Source of the DNA: Toxonevra muliebris
Lineage: Eukaryota > Arthropoda > Insecta > Diptera > Pallopteridae
Direction of reading: 5' to 3'
Length of the DNA stretch: 64,000 bases
NCBI GenBank assembly: GCA_963691655.1
Contig: OY829326.1
Location: 145,904,998-145,968,997, forward strand
Shown here: positions 36,679 through 48,390 of the stretch, piece after piece
Position numbering within the stretch: position 1 is the first letter of the stretch
How the letters are laid out: every line of letters begins with the position of its first letter
Notes under the pieces: model-generated
The model's input: the letters and a program-made list of their open reading frames with translations, nothing else
Databases searched by the model: none
What the model was told of the DNA's origin: nothing
Position numbers and translations under genes: made by a program

Positions 36679-39301
36679 AATATGTAGATATCAAATTTTT
36701 TCATACTGGTGTAAGACATTTTTTACACGCATGTAAAATCCATCAAACGACTTATGCGTCATTTCCCACTACTTATGCTTCTGCCCAGCCTAATAATTTC
36801 TAGACGACTTGTCCGACTTGGGGTCAACTGATTCAGGGGACCTACTTAAACATATAACAAAGTCTCAATTCGACAAATTTCAGGTTTTAAAGGAGGTGGA
36901 TGAAACACAAGTGTGGTAACACAACGGGCCGTATTTGGTCTATGTGTGACAGACAACCTCTTAACCGAACCTAGGGTAGCCAGACATATTAATTTTATTA
37001 GTACACCCACCGATTTTCTTGGTTTTTTTTTTTAACTGATTTTTCAAAATTGTTTTAATACAAATTTTTCTAAATCTATATCTTAAAAATCTTTAATTTA
37101 TAACTTACTTCTTTATAATATTTTTAATCAAAAATTACCTTTTTAATGAATTAATTTTTACTTAAAAATTGAATAGACATAAAGGTTTTAACAGAATTTT
37201 TTGAGCAGTGGCACATTTTCAAATATAAAAAAAAATTAGCAATTTTTTCAATTCCTCCTTTCAATGTTGCCTGAAATTTAAGTGAAAGAAAAGATACAAA
37301 TTTGCCCTGGTGACATTGAAAAGTGAACTAAAGTGAAAGTGAGGTAAAATGTAAAAGTTGCTGGAGAATGCAAATGTACTGATTTTTCAAACCAATTCAA
37401 ATTCAAGGTATTGATTTTTATTTAAAAAATCTGGATTACAGATTCTAATACCTATTCAAAATGGGTTGAAACAATACAAATTTTTTAAAGATTTTAATTT
37501 ATTTTAAATGTGAAAAACTCTGTTAAGACTTTTCTGTTAAATCAATTGAAATTAATGCTAGTATTTTATAAAATAAAAACTATTTCAAACGTAGAATGGT
37601 CTTGAATACAATGTCAATTGATTCATTTAAAGTATTTTATTATAACAAAAACCAATCGATCAATTCACGATCTACAGCACCTTTAAAAAGATATTGAATT
37701 AAAATACTCTGCACGTTCTTATCAATGAAAATTTTCTCTTTTTAGAAACAATTCCAATACGCAAAAGCCAAAAGTTAAATACATTTATGCAAATGTAATG
37801 CGATTCACAAAATAAATATACAAATAAATACAAAAAAGGCGCTGTAAAAAACTTGAAATACTTATATCCAAAAACAAACAAAAAAATAAAAAAAAATGGT
37901 ATAGGCAATTACAAATACACGCTGAGATTTCAGTTTGAGTATGTAAATATGCGCGTAGTAACTCAATAATAGCATAGTTGGTAAGTAAAATAAGTTAATA
38001 CAAAATACAAAGTACCCACTTGAGCTGTTTCAAGTTACGAGGTATGTGGAGGTAAAACCAAATAATGCGAGTAGATATGTGTAGAAAAAAAAGGTCATTG
38101 AAATATTTATACGGCTAAGGTGGTGATGTACTGCTACATAGTTATGTCGAATGATATGTTTTCTTATTGGTTTAAAAGTGTAAATATTAAAAATAAAAAG
38201 TAAAAATAACATAAAATTAATATAAAGTTATGTAAAGCCAAACTCTTTTCAATATATATTGGTCACACTTGTCACCCTTTCCTTTTCGGTGTGGTGTTTC
38301 CGTGATGTGGTTAACTTTCGAAAAACAAAAGCCAATTTTGACAAATGGGTGTGTGTTTGTGTGTGTGTGTAAAAAACACAATTCATAAACAATTCCTTTT
38401 AAGCGCTTTATCTTAATAATATATCCACTTTTTTATTTTTAGATTTGGCACTTTAACATTTAAAAATGATTTTGCACAAAAATCAAAAAATTGTATTTAT
38501 TTACAAATTTGTTGTGGCTCTTTCAAGCTAGTAACTTTTTGAAATTTGTACGAGTGGCATCATCATCAAATACATAATTTGTCTACAAACGACAGACATA
38601 TAGACTTAATGTGTATATACATATGTAGGTTTGAAATATTTCTAACTTAATTTGAAATTTATAATCTGATATTAAGTATATGGTAAGATGAGCTCATACT
38701 TCATATGTTTGTAAATATGTATGCGAAATTATTATTTTCAGAATAACATTTTGATGAGCTTTTAAAAGGCCATAATCATTGTACATTTTACTTACTATAA
38801 CCCCCGCAGTTATTTTCTTTATTAATGCATACATACTTATCTATATATGTAGTGGATACATGTAAGGAATCTTACATAGGTGTATAGATTCCGTTGTTGT
38901 TATTGTATTTTTGTAAAATCATTTTAGCGCAGATTCTTACGCACCCATTTTTGTATGATTTCTTTTCTTTTTTTCGCTATGAGCTGCTAAGATTGAAAAT
39001 GTTAAGCACGCATTTGCCCTAAATTCCAAAAGTGATTGCTTGATGAGTTTTTGAAGTAAACAAGTCCGTTTAAATTGTATTTTATATACCTACATAAACA
39101 TATGTAAATATGTATGTATGAACTTTTGAAAGTATTGGAAAATATTGTAATGCAAACTTTTACAAACAACTTAACTATATACATACAAATGTGTCGCATT
39201 CAGTGATAACCACAGAAGTTGTAAAGGGGAGAAGTTGGGAGTATAATTTTTGTATCACATTATACCGCCACACAGTGAGATACATGATAAATTTAGTTAT
39301 T
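36679..39301. other. Noncoding, AT-rich
   Basis: No gene recognised. A (TG)n-rich microsatellite lies at 38,348-38,371. Confidence 0.4.
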
Positions 39302-39377
39302 CGTCGTCTGAGTATTGATTTGGCGTATGTGTATACAAATTCGTATACCTATACGCCAAATCAATTCTCAGGCGACG
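39302..39377. repeat. 76-bp near-perfect hairpin
   Basis: Arms of 35 bp (39302-39336 and 39343-39377) match at 31 positions around a 6-base loop AAATTC. The stem includes GATTTGGCGTAT. Some complementarity continues for a few bases outside. It could be the centre of a palindromic transposon or a hairpin RNA. Confidence 0.75.
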
Positions 39378-42029
39378 TATTGTCTAAAAAGAAAGTGTTC
39401 CAATATATCTTAAGTTTAACTGATACGTAATCAGATATGCAATTAAGCTATCTTAAAACTTGTTAAGGGGATTAAACCAGTTCTCTATTTCAAAGGATTA
39501 AATATTGTAGATTAAAATCTAAAGTTTTGATAATATTATGTGTGTTCAAAGTTTATATAGCAAAGTAATATAGCTCTCCATATTTCCCCAAAAGTACGAA
39601 CCTCACTTCTTGAACACTTTCTTTAAACGAAAGTCCATAAACCTTAATACAAAAAAATTTGAAAAATCTTATCATAAGTTGGCGTGGTATTAAACAAATT
39701 TCAGTCAATCAAAAATCAGAAATTTAATTTTTAATAAATCAACGCATTTCAAGTTATTTCTCAGGACCATCTATTAGACGTTTCTTCAAACCCAATTATG
39801 AGTTATAATAAACCAAAAATTAAATTTTTGGCTAAACTATTTCACAGAGCAACAAAAATTGTTTTCTTCAGACAAATTTTATCAAATTTTTTAGATCAAT
39901 CAGAGACAGATAATTCATTTTAAATATTTTGTTGAGGTCTCACAGATTAACAACCACTCCTTTTTGTTTGTTTCGACCTTCGTTCCACATCGCCATCTTA
40001 TAAGCACGACCATGTTTTTCTACGAAACTGACTTCAAACACTGGATTTATATTCCAAAAAAACTTGGTGGACATAATTTATCTCAAGCTATTGGATTTAA
40101 TTTTCTTACTCTAAAGTGCCAATAACTAACCTCACTAACCCTTCTCAAACCCCTCTCTACCCCCTGTGTGCCGATGTCGGTCTCGTAGTGAACAACTGGA
40201 TTAAGTGATATGTTTATATCGAAGGCGGACAAATTTATGTAGCAAAAAGCTTCGTCGTTCAGCAAGAAATCAAAATGAACTTTCGAAAACTTTTTCAATG
40301 CTATTAATTTTGAATTTCTTTGTCTTCTTGAAGCCTGGGATGAAGTTCCCATTTGGGAAGATCATCTCAACAAAGCATTACAGTCGGAAACTTTATCTTT
40401 GAAAGAGGCTGTAGAACCCAGTTCTGGACTGAAAAATACTATTCAAGAAATTTGTGATTCAAACTTGTAAGAAATTTTGTGACAAGCTCCAAAATCGGCT
40501 TAAACTGTCACCTTGAATGAATTAGAATATTCATACTTCAATCATTGAATCAATCTCAACTTGACTTGAAATATGAGAAAATTGTGTTTAATATTTCCGC
40601 ACATTTCCATTGAAAAGGAAAGTGGTTTAATGAACAAGATTATTCCTTATTCTTATAATTGAAAGTAAATCGTAATAACTAAAAACAACAATAACTAATT
40701 ATGTTCACCTTCTTAAGTTATTAAATTTTTAAGTGTTTGAAAATTTTTTGAAGGGAGGACGGGGTAAGGGGAATTCCCCATGTTCCCCCCTCCCCCTTTT
40801 GTATCCGCGCCTGCTATAATAATGTGTCAAATTATAGTAAAGTGATGGGAATGGAATTTAAAACTAGACAACCAAATAAAACCGATTTAAACCAATCCTA
40901 TTCAATTTTGTTTCATTCATTGAAAAGAGTCAACACAAAAATATATAACATAAATTTAAAATTCTAAAAAATGATTTAGTATTCTATATTATTATTTCAC
41001 CAAGAAACAATAAAATAAAATAAAAACTTTGCATTTTTTTACAACAAAACAAGTAAGTGTAAAAATTTTAATAAAAACTAATAGTAAAGTAATTTACATA
41101 AATTTGCATAAAAATGAAGACAACAAAAAAAAAAACACAAAATTAAATTAAAGTGTTTTTATTAATTTTTATTTTTACACAAAACATTCAGCTACTTATA
41201 TATTTTTTTTTCTCTTTGGCAAATGATTTATTTTTGGCAAAAAACAACATGCACTAAAATTAAGTCATTTAACAAAACAACAACGAAAATTTACCACAAA
41301 ACTAAACATAAGCAAATTTAAACTTTGTTGCTTGTTGTTTTTTTTTTTTTTTTTTAATTTTTAACAATAATAATAAACAATCAAAATTATGTAAACAAAG
41401 GCGCGTGGCACCACCACACCAACCCACACTCATTTGCCTGAGTTGTTGTTGCTTGCGTTAATTTATGTTTATTTTTGTATACATTTTCATAAATAAAAAT
41501 GATTGTAAGTAATTTACATTCGGATTCATTGTACTTTTTATGGGAATTTTTCACAAATTGTAAATTGTCTAATACTTACTTTTTTTTCTTAATTTTTTCT
41601 TTTACTTCTTTTTATTATTATTACATAGTATTTTTATTTATAATTATGTTTGGCATGAAGTTGCAGTTTGTTGACTTTTTTTATGCCAACTCTTTTTAAT
41701 GAGGATTTTGCACGTTACATAATTAATTAAAAAAAAGTCTGCAGCATAAAAAAAAATAAATAATTATATCATTTCTTATCTGTTAATTTATGCAGTGTTT
41801 TAAATGTTATTTTAATTTTTTTATTATCTCTTTTCTTTTAGCAAATTCAAATATTTTGTAATTAAGTTAAATATTTTCCCGATGCCTCTAACGATTCGCT
41901 TCATTGATTGAGCAATTATTTTCCCTGAAGCTATATATTTTAATTAAAAACATTAACTCATATATTTCTGCCTAAATTTATAATCATTTGAGTGCTAAGT
42001 ATATAAAAAATATACTGATGTGATCTTAA
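39378..42029. other. Noncoding, AT-rich
   Basis: No host gene recognised. At 40,310-40,470 (+) a 50-codon frame reads LEAWDEVPIWEDHLNKALQS and continues to a stop. It looks like protein, but I cannot assign it. Long poly(A)/poly(T) and CAA stretches occupy 41,040-41,360. Confidence 0.35.
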
Positions 42030-42660
42030 GCAGAGCAAGGTAAGTTTAATTCCATAGCAATTACACTCCTAACTCCAGGAATATGGAAATGTTAATCCTT
42101 GTAATGGTATTAATTATTTTGCCAATCCCATTTCTAGGACTTGAAATTAGTAATTAAAATTTTGTACTCCTCCGTAAAAGAAACATGTTCGTAATTTAAA
42201 ATGTGCAATTCCTCAAAGGAATTGAAAAACTACTTAAAAGCTAAGGAATTTCTATTTTTTTTTTATAAACAATTGCTTTTATAGAATTAATTCCAAAATG
42301 ATAAGTAATTCTTAAGTAAGTAATGATTCCATTGAGAATTAAAATTCCACCTCCATTCCAATTTCAAGGAATTGTAATTGGTAATATTTTTTTTCAATTC
42401 CTTCGTGAAGGAATTTGAAAATTTTGAAACAAATCAATTCCATTACAAGCAATTGTAATTGGGAATTAAAATTTTTGAATTCCTGGGTAATGGAATTTAA
42501 AAATTTATCAATTCCATTACAGGGAATTGTATTTTATAATTAAAAATATTTCAATTACTTATAAGAATTGAAAAAAGAAAGTAATTTTTTTGTTAGAAAT
42601 AATATATTACTTTCATGGAATTGAATTCCAATTTAATTGGAATGATTCCTCGAAACTAAC
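42030..42660. repeat. Degenerate GGAATT/AATTCC tandem array
   Basis: Units of roughly 75-90 bp repeat the order AATTCCATTAC, AATTGTAATTGG, AATTAAAATTTTTG, AATTCCTNNGTAATGGAATT. Many GGAATT and AATTCC inversions within each unit allow local hairpins. The period drifts and the copies are diverged. Confidence 0.6.
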
Positions 42661-42829
42661 TGATTACTTTTTAGTTCAATCGATTGTATGAAGTTTGTCG
42701 CTCTCATAAATTAAGACCGTAAAAAACCAAAAAGAGTGCGGCACTCAATCGGTGATTTCTCCATTATGAACTTATAAATTTCAAAAAGTTTTAATACCAA
42801 ATTATAGAAATCTATAATACAACTTCCAG

Positions 42830-43795
42830 AGGCCCAAACTTGGTTTTTGCCAGGACCTGGGCCGGGAGTTTATTGTAAGCGCATTTTCACTGAGGGCTCC
42901 AAAGTAGAATTCGGTTTGGGTTCTGAGGTCATTATTGAAAATGATGGAGTGCACCTTCACTTCTCTCTTGGGTTGTATGCTTCTGTTTTTCAAGCAGAAA
43001 TTTTTGCAATCATCAAGGCAATGGACCATATCATTGATTATGGTTGGAGAGAAAGGAGTATCTGTGTATTTAGTGACAGTCAGGCTGCGCTTAAATCCTT
43101 GCTTAATCCTCTAACCACATCTAAACTGGTTATGCATTGTTAATCCAGGCTTGATTGTGTTGGAAAACACAATAGCCTGCCGTTGATATGGGTTCCTGGA
43201 CACTCCGGAATTTTAGGAAATAGTCTGCTGACCTTCTGACTAGAAAAGGTTCGGAAACTGGTTCCCTGAGCCCAGAACCTGTACTCCCTTTGTCGTTTAC
43301 AGCCATCAAGACCACCATTAACGAGTGGGTCGATTTTATCCCCAATCGTAAAAGGGGGGACCTAAGAGGTTTTAAACAGACAAAGGCCATGTTACCTGTT
43401 ATCTCGAAGCATCTAACAGACTTTCTATTATCACTTAATAGAAAGAGCTGTAGGCAGCTGGTGGGACCATACACAGGTCATTTCTCTTGGGCCAAACATT
43501 TGAATATGATTGGCTTGGGAGTTAGTACCTTCTGTGCTTCCTGTAGCACGTCAAGAGACGGCAGACCACTTTCTTGGTGTCTGCCCCGCGTTTTGCCAGA
43601 TCAGAGTAAGCATATTTAGCACTGGAGTGTTGGGAGACGAATACCTGAGCTCTTTAACACCGCAGGATTAGCTTCGATTTATTAATAAATTTGGTAGATT
43701 CAAAGAATGGCAAAAAGGAACACAGGATATAGTACAATGGACGTAAAACTTGTCTGAGTGCTGTATTCTTGAATACTTCCAAAAAAAAAAAAATT
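42830..43795 (+). mobile_element. 5'-truncated LINE fragment with RNase H and poly(A) end
   Basis: The frames read FTEGSKVEFGLGSEV, then FQAEIFAIIKAMDHI, then ICVFSDSQAALKSL and LPLIWVPGHSGILGN. Further on are LVGPYTGHF and the C-terminal Cys motif reduced to FCASCSTS. This is the RNase H and tail of an R1/I-type LINE. One stop after KLVMHC and shifts further on kill it. An A-rich run at 43,781-43,793 fits the poly(A) end. Confidence 0.75.
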
Positions 43796-46465
43796 ATAGA
43801 AAGACCTTTTGATTGACTGGCCATGCTAAATTTAAATGCATACTACTTATTTACAGATATACATATTATCTTATAATAACATCTCGAATAACTTAGATGT
43901 GTTAGTTAAAGTTGAATTAGGTAATTACGTTTATAATCATATGTCCAAATTTAATATGCACTTACAAAGTTTTAGTGCATAATTACAGCTTTCGAAAGGT
44001 TTTCACAACCAGAGGTAGGAGTTATCTCAAAGATTTGACATCAGTTTCATATTAAAAGCTTATAATTAGCTAAAAGAAATTTAAATTGCAAATCTTTTTT
44101 TTTTTTTTTTCTAAGACTAAAAAGTTTTTTTAAAATTTGCCCCGAGAGTTTCTATACCATTAAAAAATGACTAATATTTAAAAATAAAACTTAAATAATT
44201 TTTATCTACTTCTTTTTTATAAAAAATTAATTTTTAAAATATTTTTCCCCTTGAGCACTCTACTTTCAATTAATCCATACACTATAACTAAATTCACAAA
44301 AATTTGAAAGGAATCTATCAAGTCACTAAAGAAGGTTTAAAAAAATTAAAAAAAAGAATAATAGTAACGAAATGAAACAAATAAATAAAAAAAAGCTTTT
44401 AAATATTTTTCATATGTAATCATGACTTGAATATTGGCTTAATTAAAAATTCGAGTTTACCTTGCTTTTTCGTGAATAGTTAAATGTTTTTTTTTCGGTT
44501 TTTTCGTTTTTGTTTTGTTTGCCAAATTCCGAATGTACGTGGTTAACACTTTACTTTGGTTTTAATTAGGTTTGATTGCAACAATTACGATGTATTAACT
44601 TGTGTCGAAAATATTTGTAGGAATTGTGTATGAAAAGCAAGTGATCATTAGTTTTTTGTTGTGTGTGTATGACGAAAATACTTATAATAGAAGAAACTTT
44701 TAATTCCACTAATAAGAAAAGGAATAGACAATGTTTCAAATTTTATAGTTTCTCTGTAGAAGATAGGAAATTATTTATTATTTATTTTTAGGGGATTAGC
44801 CGAAGTTTACTACTGAATGTTGTTGGATACTTTTTAGGTTACCCTTTCGTGTTTTATTTACTTGGGTTGATCGAGATGTCAAGGAGATCGTTCCCCCACT
44901 TAAAACGGTCAGTCGTTAATGGATATCTGACTCCCTTAAGGTCAACTAGCACTGTGTTGTGTATCTCTGCATGAGTGGAAATGTTTTCTTCGCTACTCAT
45001 AGGATCTAGTATGAATCCAATAAACCAGTACGGCCGGCTGAACTGGAAACGTATTAGAATTCAACTTCAGCAGGTTAAGAGTCGGTGTCAGTGGAATCCG
45101 ATGAGGACTAGACTATAAAATTTTAGGAACTATAAGGACAGACAGTCGATCTGCTGGAGAACGAAGTTCTATAACAATCAGAGATGATAACCACCTCGGT
45201 TTTCAACTTCTGTGCGAGCAAAGCCGAACAGGATACAGAAAATTCTAGTTAGTTAGTCTTGTGTGCTAAGGAATCAAACCAACTACTACTACTAACCGGC
45301 GGTTAAAATTCGGATTAGTGCTTTACCGGACATTGAGAAAACGGTCTTTAGAAGCATTTTGTCTTAAGTTGAAAAAGGGAGGAACAAAAGCGGAAGAGAC
45401 ACCATATTAAATCATAAATTGCATAGGATCAGACTGACTAGAAAGATTAAGAGACTATTGAAGTGGGCATCTGAAGTGAAAAGATCTAGCAAGAAATTGA
45501 AGAGTGTAAGCTCTACATCTGTGTCTGATCTTATAGCTAGAGTTCTAGATAGCCAAAAGGAAACTGATGAGCAAGGTGTATGACCAACATTAACAGGCGT
45601 CCACCGAGAAATTTCGTTAGCAAAGAAGTTAGATCTGAAGCCAGGTAGAGCAGACAGATGCTCTAGTGTTAAGCAAATAAAAGGCAATAAAACTGACGAT
45701 GACGAAGACGAGTGGTAGGTAAGCCGTTGACAACATTGCAAGCATCAAATGATGCTGTCCTAATTATCAGACTATGACTATGGTTACGCATTTTTATTAA
45801 AGGTAAACGTATAAAATATTTCTCAAAATTTCGAAACAAAAAAGTTCCGGGCTGGTTCAGGTTAGGTACGATACAACCCAGTAGAAAGAGGGCTAGTCAG
45901 AAGGTCTAGGACAAGCAGATATCTTCGTATCAAGCCACTGGCAAGCCAGAGGGAGGAGCTACGACTGGAGCCAACTAACTCATTCCCGACCAGTGGTCGA
46001 AAATGGAAAAGTGACTTTCGAATTTTCTATAGGTTAGTGTGAAATGGATATAGCTTACCAAACTCATTATTTTACTACTTAGTCAATTTAAATTATTTTT
46101 GGTTTGAACAAAAATTCTAACGCTCAAAAATAACTATTACAATTAGAATTATAGATTACACCAAAAATAATAAACTCATTCCCTGGCTTATTTGCAGGAG
46201 CCAGGTAAGCGCGAAAAGCAGTGGTCCACCGTCGATACCCCCTCCTTGTCAAACCTACACCTTTTTTTCATGTTTGTAACACCTGTACAAAGCTTCATTG
46301 ATTTTTACCCAACGGCTTAATAGCGGTTGGAAATGGGTTAAGACCAGCATTTATTTGCTTAGGTCACTGAAAACGACTTTGATTTATTTTGATTGATTAT
46401 TTGAATGACTTTGAGACAGCTCTACTGAACACCATAGAGACACTGGAGAACGCGTTTAAGTTCAA
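43796..46465. other. Noncoding with unassigned coding relics
   Basis: Mostly AT-rich to 44,770. From there to about 46,000 the sequence is less AT-rich and shows short protein-like frames. Minus 45,010-44,870 reads SEENISTHAEIHNTVLVDL. Plus 45,417-45,583 reads LTRKIKRLLKWASEVKRSSK and then SVSDLIARVLDSQ. They may be gag/ORF1 pieces of old retroelements. I cannot name the family. Confidence 0.35.
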
Positions 46466-46850
46466 CTAAGAGAACGTTTGTTTTAAATTTGAAAAAGTCG
46501 TGGCTATCAGGGATTTATCCCATAAACGAGTAGTGCGACAGAGAAAAAAAAACAATCTCTGTAATCCGTGTTGCATTATAATGGAATTTTCATGTGGAAT
46601 GCGTGATGCGCATGCGGCTCGCATAGTTCTGGGGAGCACACGAATACTTGACATTGCCTTGAATTGCGGATTTCCACAGAAATGAAAATAGAAGTAGAAA
46701 AAAATCTCGCAGGCTACTTTTCTTTTATGTTTCAAACAGTCAACAGAGTTGAAGACCCTAAAGTACCTTATCAGCTTTGTCGCACGATATTCGATACGCT
46801 TCCGGAGCTCCATATGCATTCGTGAAGATCTAGCCCGTACATGCAAAAGA
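46466..46850 (-). mobile_element. LINE reverse transcriptase C-terminal fragment (jockey/CR1-like)
   Basis: The minus strand reads MELRKRIEYRATKLI, then VDCLKHKRKVACEIFFYFYF, RTMRAACASRIPH and CRTTRLWDKSL. This is the terminal stretch of jockey-superfamily RT proteins, where the usual form is SLDSLEHRRNVA...LFYRY and a later RTARLWNSLP. The frame is mostly open but the length and sequence are decayed. Confidence 0.6.
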
Positions 46851-48390
46851 GTGGAACTGAGACAGCAAAACGAATATATTAAAAGAAAGAAAATTAAGTT
46901 CGGTTGACTGCAAGTTATTTCATGATAAATTGAATGGCAAAAAAAAAAAACTCCGAAAGAAATATTTTTTCTTTTACAAATTAAAAAAAATGGCACAAAT
47001 TATTAAAAGTTTCTTTCATAAAAGTCTAATCAAAAATTTAATTTTTCTTTCAAGTCTTACGGTCGTTTATTTATTACGGCTAGATTTACAATGCACATTG
47101 AACATTCAAAATTTAATGGAGAATTTTTAGTTCATTTCCTAATGATTTTTATTAGCAACCAATTAAATAAGTGAAATTTTATATAATTTTTACTTAGCAT
47201 TTTTCTTTAACCAATATAAATTGATAAAAATCAATTTGTTGTCTTCGTTTGTTGAATTTGTTATGGATTGAAGAATCGAATCAGATAATTACAAAAATGT
47301 TCAAATGAAAAGTCAACAAAATAACAACAAATCTCAGAAGACCATGAAAACAAAAACAAAAGAAGAAATAATACGAGGAAAACCTATTTCCATTTCTAAA
47401 ACAAACAAAAAAAAAATACATATGTAAATTTCTCTTGTCTTCTTTTAATTGCAACCTAAATTTGTACACATGCAAACAATAAAATTAAAGTAAAAAAACT
47501 TCTTTTTATACCTAGGTACATATATTTTTCAATTTCAAACATTTAACAGTAAAGAAAACAAAAATCGAAAGTTCATTAATAAAATTTTATTTGTATTTAA
47601 AAATTTTCATTAAAAAGAAAAACAAATAAAGAAACGTTATCGATGGATCCGCTAGCAAATCCGGCGAGGGACTGGCGTGCAACTTAACTGCCAGTATATG
47701 AAGAAAATAAACATTAAATAAGAAAACAAATATTGAAAAAGAAAATGAAAAATAAAAATAAAAATAGAAATTTATCGATTGTTAAATGAAAAAGTGCATA
47801 AACATGTAATGTTTACACTAGATGAAAAATGTTGTTTATAATCCGTAAAGTCAATTACTTTTTTCCATTGAATGTTTTTAGTGATTGATGAAAGTAAAAG
47901 ATGAGCGTAAAATTGTAAGAAATAAAGAAGAAATCTCACATACCAAGTGCAATTTAATATTAACGAGTTTCTTTTGTGTTTTTAAGACAAGCACTATGAA
48001 AAAAAATGCAATTTTATTTTAAGTATTAGCAAAATGCACTTTACAAATATGAGTGGTAAACATAAAAAATATATAAATAAAAAAACTAAAAAAAATTATT
48101 TTGTTAAATCGTAAAATGAAATCGAATCGTATGAATTCGAAAGTGGAACAAAACAATTTCAACGTTGAATGGAGCGTAAAAATTCGAATGTTCAACAACA
48201 ATAACAACATCAACAACAACAATAATAACAATTGAAAATAAAAATTACAGAAATTTACTTTACTCAAAGTTTACAGAAAAAAAAAATTTGCAAAAAATGC
48301 AATTGCAATTAGTTAAAAAAGAAGATATTAATAGCTTCAAATATTTGCACAAATGCGAACAACTGCAATTAGATTAAGAAATATTTGAAT
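46851..48390. other. Noncoding, AT-rich, with a GC-rich island
   Basis: Very AT-rich except 47,644-47,692, where about 50 bases are over 50% GC. That island is treated as a finding. CAA/CAACAA repeats lie at 48,195-48,235. Confidence 0.4.

Noticed and set aside
45412..45741. 109-aa minus-strand ORF
   Set aside because: Its Ser/Leu-rich composition looks like the antisense of a Lys/Asp-rich plus-strand relic, which reads more like protein.
47643..47660. ClaI-BamHI-NheI sites in a row (ATCGATGGATCCGCTAGC), like a cloning polylinker
   Set aside because: There is no other vector sequence around it, and the flanks are ordinary AT-rich insect DNA. Chance adjacency inside a GC-rich exon-like island is more likely.
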